Shown piece after piece: positions 1-7,624 of a stretch of 64,000 bases of DNA; the stretch's first letter is position 1, and each line of letters starts with the position of its first letter. The notes beneath the pieces were generated by a model that worked only from the letters and a program-made list of their open reading frames with translations, had not been told where the DNA came from and searched no databases. A program made the translations under genes and the position numbers. Origin of the DNA: JAFGIG01 sp964397545 (GTDB taxonomy: Bacteria; SDB-A); the NCBI GenBank assembly GCA_964397545.1, contig CAYNIW010000002.1, positions 1 to 64,000 of the forward strand, given 5' to 3'.

Positions 1-681
1 AGAGTTCCTTACGGCACTAAATCGAGAGACGCAATCATGAAGTTCGCCAGAGAAGACATCGAATTTCTTCTCTCCCAAGACGTTAAAGTGATAATAGCCG
101 CCTGCAATACTGTTTCTGCGATCGCGCTTGAAGAAGTTTCCGGGCTTTACGATCTCCCTATTATCGGAGTTCTCCAGCCGGGAGCGAGGGCTTCATGCGG
201 GATAACCAGGAATAAAAGAGTCGGGATAATCGGAACTTCTGCGACAATATCGAGCGGAGCTTACACGGAAAACATAAGGAAGGTTGACCCCGGTATAAAA
301 GTTTTCACGAGCGCTTGCCCTCTATTCGTTCCCATAGTCGAGGAAGGCTGGGAAAACACGGAGCTTGCCCTATTGGCCGCAAGGCAGTATTTATCGCCGC
401 TCGTCGCGAACGAAATTGACACGCTCGTTCTCGGCTGCACTCATTATCCACTGCTGAAGAACACCATAAAAGCGGCTGTCGGAAATGATATCGGACTTGT
501 CGACTCTGCAGAAGCCGTCACTGAATTGCTCGAAGAGACTCTCAAAAAGGAAAGTTTGTCGAGGAAGGCTGAGAATAAGGGAAACTCAAAATTCTATTTA
601 AGCGATATTCCGCCGAATTTTATCGGGCTTGCCGAGAGATTTCTCGGGGAACCAATAAAACACGTCGAAAGAACATACTAA
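1..681 (+). CDS. murI: Glutamate racemase MurI (5' end outside window)
   Basis: Converts L-glutamate to the D-glutamate used in peptidoglycan precursors, in the cytoplasm. The reading frame is open from base 1 and already encodes RVPYGTKS before the first ATG at 37, a motif that normally lies some 40 residues into the protein, so the start is upstream of the window. Both catalytic cysteine motifs are visible: ACNTVSAIA and GCTHYPLL. The C-terminal part is complete, ending in TAA at 681. It converges on zapA with only 7 bp between the stop codons, and I see no clear hairpin there. Family assignment is secure; only the missing N-terminus is uncertain. Confidence 0.96.
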   Translation, partial: RVPYGTKSRDAIMKFAREDIEFLLSQDVKVIIAACNTVSAIALEEVSGLYDLPIIGVLQPGARASCGITRNKRVGIIGTSATISSGAYTENIRKVDPGIKVFTSACPLFVPIVEEGWENTELALLAARQYLSPLVANEIDTLVLGCTHYPLLKNTIKAAVGNDIGLVDSAEAVTELLEETLKKESLSRKAENKGNSKFYLSDIPPNFIGLAERFLGEPIKHVERTY

Positions 682-688
682 AAAAAGA

Positions 689-967
689 TCAACTTAAAGC
701 TTTATCAATTTTTTCCAGAAGCTCGGTGTTTAATTCCGGTTCCGCTGACGGTGAAACATTTCTCTCTTTGATGAGCATACCCGCTATATTCAGAGCCGTC
801 AAAAGGAAAGCGTCTTCGCGGGAAATAGGAGCGCCGGAGTCTTTTTTAACCGCTTCGAGTTCTCTGCGGACGGTCTCAATCGCCGTTTTAGCCAAATCGA
901 GATCTTCAGAGACTTTGAACGATATCTTTTTCCCGTCTATCAGGGCTTCAATGATATCTTCGCTCAT
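689..967 (-). CDS. zapA: Cell division protein ZapA
   Basis: A 92-residue protein with the ZapA pattern: a short beta-rich N-terminal half (EALIDGKKISFKV) followed by a long helix (DAFLLTALNIAGMLIKE) that forms the coiled-coil dimer. ZapA binds FtsZ and bundles protofilaments at the Z-ring in the cytoplasm. It is the last gene of the minus-strand run from thrS and follows a 102-residue coiled-coil protein, an order seen for zapA next to rplT or pheT operons in other bacteria. The ATG at 967 has no strong Shine-Dalgarno site. Family identity rests on length, pattern and context. Confidence 0.8.
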   Translation of the reverse strand: MSEDIIEALIDGKKISFKVSEDLDLAKTAIETVRRELEAVKKDSGAPISREDAFLLTALNIAGMLIKERNVSPSAEPELNTELLEKIDKALS

Positions 968-1030
968 AAATTTATCAGAAGGTTAAAAGCCTCAGGTTTA
1001 GAATCCTCAGGTCTGAAAATATTTTATGTT

Positions 1031-1339
1031 TCATTCCGATACATTGTCGAGTTTCTGGAGGACTTCGTCAATGACAACGGATGTTTTTTCAATAGCGTCG
1101 GTGAGTTCTTCATTCTTATTTGCCAGATCATGAAGTCTATCGTTTTTTTCATCGACAATTTTTTTCAGTGATTCAAGTTCGGTTTCAAGCTGGTCAATTT
1201 TACTGTTGAAAAATTTTTCCTCTATCTCCGTTTCGTTGACCTTAATTTTCAGAGATTCGTTTTCTTTTTTAAGCTGTTCAATTTTACGGATTAAGTCCTC
1301 GATTTTTTCCGAAATTACAACGAGCTTGTCCTTATTCAT
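1031..1339 (-). CDS. Small coiled-coil protein, ZapB-like
   Basis: A 102-residue protein that is almost entirely heptad repeats rich in Glu, Lys, Leu and Ile, with no signal peptide or membrane segment. The start ATG at 1339 is preceded by GGAGGTCAA, a good ribosome binding site. It lies directly upstream of zapA in the same direction. Short all-coiled-coil proteins beside zapA are often division factors (ZapB type), so a role at the Z-ring is a reasonable inference. Coiled coils resemble one another by composition, so sequence alone does not prove homology to ZapB. Confidence 0.65.
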   Translation of the reverse strand: MNKDKLVVISEKIEDLIRKIEQLKKENESLKIKVNETEIEEKFFNSKIDQLETELESLKKIVDEKNDRLHDLANKNEELTDAIEKTSVVIDEVLQKLDNVSE

Positions 1340-1379
1340 TTGACCTCCACTGAAAAATAGGGAAGAAGGTATATTAGGC

Positions 1380-2150
1380 TCAAATGGAATCTCCTTCGGA
1401 AGGAACAGAATCGCTGACGAAAGTCACCAGATTGTTTTTAAATACAGGTTTTGAAAAATCCGCAGGACCTATCTGAATCCTGACTATGTCGGGGGGGAGT
1501 ATTGATTTACCGTCGTATCCGAGATTGACGAGCGTCCTCACTTCGTTTTTAGACTCCCAGCTGACGAGTCCGAAGATAGGCGCTTTACTGCTTATCCATG
1601 CGTCAACCGGGCTGTTATCTATCATCATCTGGCAGTGCAGAGAGTAGAATTTCCCCGCCGGAGTGGTTACAAAGTCGGTCTCGAAACCGAGTTTTTTCAG
1701 TTCTTCGGGGTCGAAAGATCCTATTAGAAAATCCGTTCTGCATTTTTTACCCAAAGGGATTGCGAGAGCTTCGAGTCTGCTCTGTGTCAGATCCACAATG
1801 ACGAGTTCTCTTGGGGGGCCTTTGAAAAACTCCGGGACAAGAGCCTGCCAAAGAAAAGAATCCTCAGAGCTTTTGACGATTGATTCTATCCAGAAAAGGC
1901 CTGAATCGCTTTCGTCTTTTCCTATTACGGTGTATCTGACTGTGAATTGACGTTCACCCTTGTGGACTTCATACTCGCTCCACTGTCCTTTTGCCCAGCT
2001 CTGAATGTTACCCGGCTGGGAAAGAACATCTTCGGTTTTACCCCTCGAGCAAAAAGACGCCGAAAAGATAAGAAGTATTAGAATCGACGCCTTGAAGATC
2101 TCAGGAAAAGGATTTTCTGGCGATTTTGACGAGATCGCTGAAAGCTTCAT
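1380..2150 (-). CDS. Hypothetical lipoprotein
   Basis: I do not recognise a family. A hydrophobic stretch (ILILLIFSASFC) ends in a lipobox-like Cys followed by Ser, so it is probably exported and lipidated. The rest is about 220 residues of mixed alpha/beta sequence without known motifs. The start is uncertain: the ATG at 2150 overlaps the end of rplT by 50 bp and gives about 33 residues before the Cys, while a rare ATC or ATT start just after the rplT stop (2099 or 2084) would give an ordinary signal peptide. It belongs to the rplT-zapA run. The exported nature is well supported; the function is unknown. Confidence 0.7.
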   Translation of the reverse strand: MKLSAISSKSPENPFPEIFKASILILLIFSASFCSRGKTEDVLSQPGNIQSWAKGQWSEYEVHKGERQFTVRYTVIGKDESDSGLFWIESIVKSSEDSFLWQALVPEFFKGPPRELVIVDLTQSRLEALAIPLGKKCRTDFLIGSFDPEELKKLGFETDFVTTPAGKFYSLHCQMMIDNSPVDAWISSKAPIFGLVSWESKNEVRTLVNLGYDGKSILPPDIVRIQIGPADFSKPVFKNNLVTFVSDSVPSEGDSI

Positions 2151-2457
2151 AATCCTTTGCCGCAATATCGGCTATAATCTTTCTGTTAATCTGAATTCCG
2201 GCTTTGCTTAACCCGCACATAAACTTTGAATAAGACATGCCTTCATTCTGGCAGGAAGCGGATATCCTTGTTATCCACAGTCTCCTAAAGTCTCTTTTCT
2301 TTTTCCGGCGGTCGGCATAGGCGTTAGCTCCGGCTCTCATAACGGCTTGGTTGGCCGATTTGAACCTCGAATGCCTGACTCCGAAATAGCCTTTGGCAAG
2401 TTTCAGTATTTTTCTATGTCTTGCCCGCGATGCGGGATTGTTTGTCGCTCGTGGCAT
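2101..2457 (-). CDS. rplT: 50S ribosomal protein L20
   Basis: Full-length (118 residues) L20, an early-assembly protein of the large subunit that binds 23S rRNA through its basic N-terminal helix. The N-terminus PRATNNPASRARHRK and the conserved YADRRKKKRDFRRLWI segment are diagnostic. It lies 12 bp downstream of rpmI in the standard infC-rpmI-rplT order. In several bacteria L20 represses this operon through an mRNA leader. Here infC and rpmI overlap, leaving no room for an rpmI-proximal leader, so any L20 control must use another site. Confidence 0.98.
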   Translation of the reverse strand: MPRATNNPASRARHRKILKLAKGYFGVRHSRFKSANQAVMRAGANAYADRRKKKRDFRRLWITRISASCQNEGMSYSKFMCGLSKAGIQINRKIIADIAAKDYEAFSDLVKIARKSFS

Positions 2458-2469
2458 TTTTCAACCTCC

Positions 2470-2667
2470 TCAGTCGTATGGCAACAGCATTTTGGTTTTT
2501 GCGAGATTCGCTTCTGAGACGAGAGTGGAAGATCTCAGTTTTCTTCTCCTGCCGGGCGATTTACCGGTCTTGAGATGGCCCGTAAAAGACCTCCATCTTT
2601 TAATTTTCCCGCTTTTGGTGATTTTAAGCCTTTTAGCTGCAGATTTGTTTGTTTTAAGTTTTGGCAT
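2470..2667 (-). CDS. rpmI: 50S ribosomal protein L35
   Basis: A 65-residue, strongly basic protein with the typical L35 start (PKLKTNKSAAKR) and the FTGHLKTGKSPGRRRKLR core. It is part of the large ribosomal subunit. Its ATG at 2667 lies inside the last codons of infC (14 bp overlap), so its translation is probably coupled to that of infC. Length and motif order match the family exactly. Confidence 0.97.
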   Translation of the reverse strand: MPKLKTNKSAAKRLKITKSGKIKRWRSFTGHLKTGKSPGRRRKLRSSTLVSEANLAKTKMLLPYD

Positions 2668-3250
2668 TTCCTTTGCCCTCCGTTTTTTTAGGCGAGATAA
2701 TCATGCTGATTATGCGGCCTTCCTGTATGGGATTCTGTTCTACTGTTCCTATTTCGCTTAAGTCTTCGATGAATTTATTCAAAACCGCCATTCCGCGCTC
2801 CGCGTGGGCCATTTCCCTGCCGAAGAGCCTGACCATGAATTTTACCTTATTTTTCTTGTTGGAAAGAGGAGATTTAGTCTGTTTTCCGTCTTTGCCGTAT
2901 GTAAGAAAGGCCTTTGCTTTTTCAAGTTTGACTTTGTAATCGTGTTCGTCAATGCCCGGCCTCATTCTGAGTTCTTTCACTTTAATAGTAGTCTGTTTGT
3001 GCTGAGCTTCCTTCAATTTCTTTTTCTCGTCAAATTTGAATTTGCCGAAGTCAATTATTCTGCAGACAGGCGGGGTGGCGCTTTCAGAAATCATCACAAG
3101 ATCATAGCCTCTTTCGATCGCGATCTCTATGGCCGGTTTAATATCCATAATTCCTACGTATTTTCCGTTTTCGTCCACGACTCTCACTGTCGGGCTTTTG
3201 ATTGAATTATTGACCTGAACATTCCTATAACCTTTCGGCGAAGACGTAAT
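2654..3250 (-). CDS. infC: Translation initiation factor IF-3, AUU start
   Basis: IF-3 binds the 30S subunit and checks start-codon pairing. The first conventional start (GTG at 3187) would remove part of the conserved N-terminal region. An in-frame ATT at 3250-3248, preceded by GGAGGT with a 4-base gap, yields a 198-residue protein that includes VQVNNSIKSPTVRVVDENGK-type residues just before the IF-3N domain. AUU is the classic infC start, used by the factor to repress its own synthesis. The N- and C-terminal domains are both complete. The gene sits 10 bp after thrS and overlaps rpmI by 14 bp. Confidence 0.93.
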   Translation of the reverse strand: MTSSPKGYRNVQVNNSIKSPTVRVVDENGKYVGIMDIKPAIEIAIERGYDLVMISESATPPVCRIIDFGKFKFDEKKKLKEAQHKQTTIKVKELRMRPGIDEHDYKVKLEKAKAFLTYGKDGKQTKSPLSNKKNKVKFMVRLFGREMAHAERGMAVLNKFIEDLSEIGTVEQNPIQEGRIISMIISPKKTEGKGNAKT

Positions 3251-3260
3251 AGCTACCTCC

Positions 3261-5108
3261 TTATTTGTTTAGTTTTTTTCTGCCTTCTTCAATTTTCTCC
3301 AAACTTAATTCTATCAGGGATTCAAAAGACATCAAGCCCATTTCTCTGCCTCCTGATTCTCTGAGGGAAACTGAATTACTTGTCAGTTCTTTTTTCCCTA
3401 TTACAGCCATCAGAGGGGTGTGAGAGGTTTCTGCGTCTCTTATCTTATGTCCTATCTTTTCGTTTCTCGAATCTACCTGAGCCCTAATGCCGCTTTCCCT
3501 GAGAGATAAGAGAAGTTTGGAAGCTCCTTCGTGCTGATCTGAAGTGATGGGTATAATTCGAACCTGTTCCGGAGAAAGCCAGAAAGGGAATTTGCCCGAA
3601 TAGTGCTCTATGAGTCCGCCGATAAACCGTTCTACGGAGCCCATGATGGCTCTGTGTATCATTGTTACAGTTCTTTCCTTGCCCTCGGAGTCTATATAAT
3701 AAAGGCCGAATCTTTTCGGCAGGTTGAAATCGAGCTGAACGGTGGTCCCCTGCCAGGATCTTCCAATTGCGTCATACAGCTTAAAGTCTATTTTAGGACC
3801 GTAGAAAACCGCCTCTCCGGGCATTTCCTTAAAAGGGAGTCCGTTGTTTTCGAGCGCGGATTTAAGGGCGGATTCAGCCAATGTCCAGCTTTCATCATCG
3901 CCTGCGTATTTTTCTTTCACGGCAGGATCCCGAAGACTAAGTTCAATTGAGTATTTTTCATATCCGAATCTCTCTATCCATCCGAGGGCGAGGTTGAGAA
4001 CGCCGGTTATTTCCTGCTCAATCTGCTCCGCGGTGCAGAAAATGTGAGCGTCGTCCTGGGTGAATCCCCTGACTCTGAGCATTCCGTGGAGGACTCCGGA
4101 TCTTTCCTTTCTGTAAACAGTTCCCAATTCAGCAATTCTGTATGGCAGATCCCTGTAGCTTTTTTGGTTTCTTTTGTATATAAGGATGTGTTCAGGGCAG
4201 TTCATCGGTTTGAGGACGAACTCGCCGTCTTCGACAAAGAACATGTTTTCACTGTAGTAATCGAGATGTCCGGATTGTTTCCAGAGTTCGGATCTTGCTA
4301 TGTGAGGAGTTCTGACAAAACCGTATCCTCTTCTCCTGTGTTCGTTTATCCAAAGATTTTCTATCTCTTCTCTGATTATGCTTCCGGCTTCGTGCCAGTA
4401 AATAAGCCCTTGTCCGCCTTCTTCTTCTATACTGAATATTCCTCTGCCTATTTTTCTGTGGTCTCTGAGTTTAGCCTGTTCGAGTTTCTCCAGATGCTCC
4501 TCGAGCATTTCCGCGGAGGGGAAGGCAATGGCGTAAACTCTCTGCATGGACTGGTTTTTCTCGTCGCCTTTCCAGTAAGAAGCCGCCACGCTCAAAACCT
4601 TGACGTGTCCAACTTCACCGGTGGAGCGAAGGTGAGGACCTCTGCAGAGATCCAAAAAATCGCCCTGAGAATAATAACTCAGGGGACCTTCCAATTCTTC
4701 AACGAGTTCTATCTTCAGATCCTGATTTTTTTCTCTCAAAATTTTTATCATCTCGTCTTTGTCCACTAATCTTCTGGAAACTTTATGATTTTCCGCGATG
4801 ATTTTTTTCATCTCTTCTTCAATGAGGACAAGGTCTTCGGGGGTAAAAGGTTTTGGAGGTATAAAATCGTAGTAGAATCCTTCTTCTACGGCAGGTCCGA
4901 TTCCGAGCTTTGTTCCCGGGAAAAGTTTTAGGACGGCGTGGGCGAGGACATGTGAGGCGGAATGCCAGAAAATTTTTCGGCACCTGTCATCTGAAAATCC
5001 GAGAGATACGCAGCAAGATCCGGCGGGAACTTCTTCGTCGAGATCGACAGGTTCTCCTTCGCATAAAACCGAATATTCGTTGTTTTTCAATATTTCATAA
5101 GCCTTCAT
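3261..5108 (-). CDS. thrS: Threonyl-tRNA synthetase
   Basis: Charges tRNA-Thr in the cytoplasm. The start at ATG 5108 is preceded by AAGGAG; the longer frame to 5153 has no family similarity. The protein has 615 residues. The editing domain shows HSASHVLAHA near residue 49, the catalytic core has MNCPEH near residue 302 (Zn-binding Cys 304), and the anticodon-binding domain ends the protein. The N-terminal TGS region is unusually short, about 48 residues before the HSASH motif against some 70 in common family members. The gene lies between tRNA-Val and infC under the promoter at 5253-5281. Confidence 0.97.
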   Translation of the reverse strand: MKAYEILKNNEYSVLCEGEPVDLDEEVPAGSCCVSLGFSDDRCRKIFWHSASHVLAHAVLKLFPGTKLGIGPAVEEGFYYDFIPPKPFTPEDLVLIEEEMKKIIAENHKVSRRLVDKDEMIKILREKNQDLKIELVEELEGPLSYYSQGDFLDLCRGPHLRSTGEVGHVKVLSVAASYWKGDEKNQSMQRVYAIAFPSAEMLEEHLEKLEQAKLRDHRKIGRGIFSIEEEGGQGLIYWHEAGSIIREEIENLWINEHRRRGYGFVRTPHIARSELWKQSGHLDYYSENMFFVEDGEFVLKPMNCPEHILIYKRNQKSYRDLPYRIAELGTVYRKERSGVLHGMLRVRGFTQDDAHIFCTAEQIEQEITGVLNLALGWIERFGYEKYSIELSLRDPAVKEKYAGDDESWTLAESALKSALENNGLPFKEMPGEAVFYGPKIDFKLYDAIGRSWQGTTVQLDFNLPKRFGLYYIDSEGKERTVTMIHRAIMGSVERFIGGLIEHYSGKFPFWLSPEQVRIIPITSDQHEGASKLLLSLRESGIRAQVDSRNEKIGHKIRDAETSHTPLMAVIGKKELTSNSVSLRESGGREMGLMSFESLIELSLEKIEEGRKKLNK

Positions 5109-5157
5109 ATTTTCTCCTTGAATTTCTCTGAACAATTGCCGGATAAACGGCATTATA

Positions 5158-5235
<78 letters not shown>

Positions 5236-5252
5236 GTATTTAACAAGTGATG

Positions 5253-5281
5253 ATTTTATTTTTTTTTGACGATTTTGTCAA
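5253..5281 (-). promoter_or_regulatory. Sigma-70-type promoter for tRNA-Val/thrS operon
   Basis: On the minus strand TTGACA (5281-5276) is separated by exactly 17 bp from TAAAAT (5258-5253). Transcription would begin near 5246, about 10 bases before the mature tRNA-Val end. The spacer contains a run of A residues. Spacing and hexamers match several other intergenic sites in this window. Confidence 0.75.
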
Positions 5282-5353
5282 TACTTAAATTGAAGTTCCG
5301 TCATTGCAATTGACAGCAAAGCGGCTATATGGAACATTTATTTGAGCGTTTGT

Positions 5354-5359
5354 TATAAT
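5354..5359 (+). promoter_or_regulatory. Probable -10 element upstream of the 5389 gene
   Basis: A perfect TATAAT lies 30 bp upstream of the TTG start at 5389. At 17-bp spacing the -35 position reads GGAACA, a weak match. A TTGACA at 5310-5315 is too far away (38 bp) to pair with it. Confidence 0.4.
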
Positions 5360-5388
5360 CTTTTAGTCAACATTTTACTGGAGGTAAT

Positions 5389-5832
5389 TTGAGAAAAATC
5401 ATTTTCATGGGATTTCTATTCCTGCCGGCAATGTTTTTTGCTCATCCCATTTCCGACTGGTTCGACTCCGACAGCATCTTTTTTGAAAAGCCTGATGAAA
5501 ACACATGGATTGTTCCCTATTCTTCTACCTACGGCGGCAATATAAACATAGGAATACTGACTGTTGAAGATAAATGGGTTTTAATTATGACTCCTCTTTT
5601 TGAAATCCCTTCCACTTATCCCGAAGACGCTTTCAAACAGGTCGCTCTTGCAAATTATCAGATGAATCAGCTCAAGCTGGGGCTTTCGGAAGAAGACTAT
5701 CTTTTCATGCAGATAGAAATGCCGTTTCATCTTGTTACGAAGAAAGATCTGATAAGCAACATTGAGTTTGTCGCTTATGCAGTGGATCAGAATCTGCCCA
5801 CGATAGCTTCGTGGTTTGGACTCGAACCTTAA
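5389..5832 (+). CDS. Secreted YbjN-domain-like protein
   Basis: A 147-residue protein with a cleavable signal peptide (FMGFLFLPAMFFAHP) and a mature part resembling the YbjN/type III chaperone-like fold: a strand region, then VALANYQMNQLKLGLSEED, LFMQIEMP and a C-terminal helix containing the sequence LISNIEFVAYAVD. YbjN-like domains are usually cytoplasmic and of unclear function, so an exported copy is notable. The start is TTG at 5389, with GGAGGT upstream (5380-5385). It stands alone between the tRNA-Val operon and another secreted protein. Fold assignment is from pattern recognition only. Confidence 0.7.
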   Translation: MRKIIFMGFLFLPAMFFAHPISDWFDSDSIFFEKPDENTWIVPYSSTYGGNINIGILTVEDKWVLIMTPLFEIPSTYPEDAFKQVALANYQMNQLKLGLSEEDYLFMQIEMPFHLVTKKDLISNIEFVAYAVDQNLPTIASWFGLEP

Positions 5833-5896
5833 TCTTAAAAAGTTTTCTCTGATTGAATTGTATTCGATAGAATTTTAATATGACAAAGGAGGAAAA

Positions 5897-6601
5897 ATGA
5901 AGATTTCCGTTTTGGCTCTTTTCATTGCGGCATCAGTATTTTTTTGGGGAAGCGCTTTTGGCTCTACAATCGAAGGCTTATACGAAATATGGGGGACAAA
6001 CGGTGATAATGAATACAGGGGTGAACTCGAGATCATAGACCATTCAGGCGCTTTTGAAGTAAACTGGATTTTCGAAGGCGAAGAGTATTACATCGGAGTC
6101 GGCGTCCTTGACGGAGATTATCTCGCAGTTTCATATACTGATGAAAATAACACCGATATGGGTGTTGTAATATACCGCGTGGGTTCAAATTATCTTAGTG
6201 GATACTGGGCAACATGGGCAGGTCTTCGCGGATACGAAAACGCGTTCAAAGACGGTCTCCCTTCGAGCGGATACGACGAAATCTACTCGCTGAGCTCACC
6301 CTCGAAAATTCCCGCGACCTCTTACAGCGTGGAGGGAACAAACCCGGACGGCAGTGACTATTCATGCGGACTTCAGATAGATGATATGGACGATATATAT
6401 TCGGTTTCATGGGTATTCGAAGACTTCAGCTACGACGGCATAGCTGTCGCAGACGGGAATCTTTTCGTATGCTGTTGGACAGACGGATCTTTCAATACAC
6501 TGGGTATCTCACTGATGAAGTCGTCAGGTTCAGATTATGAAGGAAAATGGGCTTTCTACGGGTCAGAAGGATCGGGGTCGGAATTTTGGAGAAAAAACTG
6601 A
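5897..6601 (+). CDS. Secreted protein with two internal repeats
   Basis: A 234-residue exported protein (signal peptide through about residue 22, ending SAFG). The mature region holds two copies of a domain of about 90 residues, starting near residues 27 and 143. Each runs through GTN-x-(D/G), a strand with ...VNWIFE or ...VSWVFE, a GVG/GIAV...DG(D/N)L(A/F)V segment and a final G-Y/K-W motif. The repeats have diverged strongly, so the duplication is old. AAAGGAGG precedes the ATG. I do not recognise a function; the pattern suggests a small beta-sandwich or lipocalin-like fold. Confidence 0.75.
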   Translation: MKISVLALFIAASVFFWGSAFGSTIEGLYEIWGTNGDNEYRGELEIIDHSGAFEVNWIFEGEEYYIGVGVLDGDYLAVSYTDENNTDMGVVIYRVGSNYLSGYWATWAGLRGYENAFKDGLPSSGYDEIYSLSSPSKIPATSYSVEGTNPDGSDYSCGLQIDDMDDIYSVSWVFEDFSYDGIAVADGNLFVCCWTDGSFNTLGISLMKSSGSDYEGKWAFYGSEGSGSEFWRKN

Positions 6602-6698
6602 GGGCAGGTTAACAAAAGCCTGTAATAAAGAAATTTAAGCCGATTCAGGCTTCTAAACCGTAAATTTTACGGAAAATTCGCCATTTTTTTCACAGACA

Positions 6699-6727
6699 TT
6701 GACAAAAAGGCATAAAAATGCTAAAAT
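6699..6727 (+). promoter_or_regulatory. Consensus promoter upstream of the HAD-like gene
   Basis: TTGACA (6699-6704), a 17-bp spacer and TAAAAT (6722-6727). A transcript would start near 6734, giving a leader of about 120 nt before the ATG at 6857. The intergenic stretch 6602-6856 otherwise contains only a small inverted repeat, CCGTAAA-T-TTTACGG, at about 6659. Confidence 0.7.
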
Positions 6728-6856
6728 ACCTGAGTTGAGCTTTATTGTATTTGGTTTAATATCTCTTATTTACGTTATTTAAACGGCACCTGGCTTTTCC
6801 ATGGGCCAAAAAACAGTCTGAAAACCTTAAACATGAGCGAGGAACTCTAAAAAGGA

Positions 6857-7624
6857 ATGAGAACTTACTGGCTCTTCATTGAACTCGAAAACACCCTTAT
6901 AAACGAAGACAAAATTTATGCCTATATTTACAAAAGAATGTGGGAAAGGGCGAGTGAACTCGGCAAAACTATAACTTTTCCGAGACTTTTGGCTATGAGG
7001 GAAGCTTTGATAAGGGAAAAAAGAAAAGGCCCTCCTTTTAACATCCTCGGAACCAGACTTTTAGGCAAAGAAAACTGGGACCAGCTCAAAGGCAAGATAA
7101 ATAAAGATATTAAGAAAAATTACCTGTCCTATGTCGCTTTTTTTGAAGACTCTATTCCGCAATTGAAAGAGATAAGAAAAATAAAGAATTTGAAAATCAT
7201 ATTTGTCGCTTTTCAGCCCAAATATGTCGAAGACTTGATAACACAAATGAAAATAAAAAATGTTTACAGACAAATCAAAGTATTCGAAAAAGCCTGGCTC
7301 GAAAATCCGAACCCTTCCTATATGATATCTCATTTTGACAAAGATTCTCTTAAATCGGAACAGGTCATCGTTTTGACTTCCAGGACAGGCGATTACGTCA
7401 GGAGCCTCAGCGACTGGGGGGCAAAAGTGATTCTCTACAAGCCGAAAACTGCCTTCAAGGGCTGGAGCCCTTCGAGCGACAACGCTACGGGAAACGCTTA
7501 TCTCGACAGCATACAGCGTTCGGACAAGATGGAAATTGACGAAGAAAAAAAAGACATGAAAGTGACAGCGATAACAACCGAATTCAGAGCGGTCAAAGAA
7601 CTGCTTGAAAGATTTGTATCCTGA
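6857..7624 (+). CDS. HAD-like protein with altered catalytic motif
   Basis: A 255-residue cytoplasmic protein whose layout follows HAD phosphatases: an N-terminal strand with a nucleophile-like loop, a helical cap with FEDSIPQLKEI, and a late VIVLTSRTGDYVRSL segment followed by KVILYKP. The usual DxDxT is replaced by E9-L-E11-N-T13 (FIELENTL), so both catalytic aspartates are glutamates. Loss of phosphatase activity is likely, with a structural or binding role possible. It starts after an AAAAAGG site and its stop touches the probable dapB start, so the two may be co-transcribed. Function unknown. Confidence 0.7.
   Translation: MRTYWLFIELENTLINEDKIYAYIYKRMWERASELGKTITFPRLLAMREALIREKRKGPPFNILGTRLLGKENWDQLKGKINKDIKKNYLSYVAFFEDSIPQLKEIRKIKNLKIIFVAFQPKYVEDLITQMKIKNVYRQIKVFEKAWLENPNPSYMISHFDKDSLKSEQVIVLTSRTGDYVRSLSDWGAKVILYKPKTAFKGWSPSSDNATGNAYLDSIQRSDKMEIDEEKKDMKVTAITTEFRAVKELLERFVS

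Noticed and set aside
726..986. Plus-strand ORF of 86 codons opposite zapA
   Set aside because: It lies wholly over zapA, has no ribosome binding site and its translation shows no family pattern.
4044..4769. Long plus-strand ORF (241 codons) inside thrS
   Set aside because: It is the antisense shadow of thrS; composition follows the reverse complement of the synthetase and no start signal is present.
5853..5881. TTGAAT-N17-TAATAT upstream of the repeat protein at 5897
   Set aside because: The predicted transcript start would fall inside the Shine-Dalgarno sequence, so the match is probably chance.
6618..6655. Inverted repeat AAGCCTG...CAGGCTT after the 5897 gene as a terminator
   Set aside because: The loop is about 22 bases and no T run follows, so I could not support termination.
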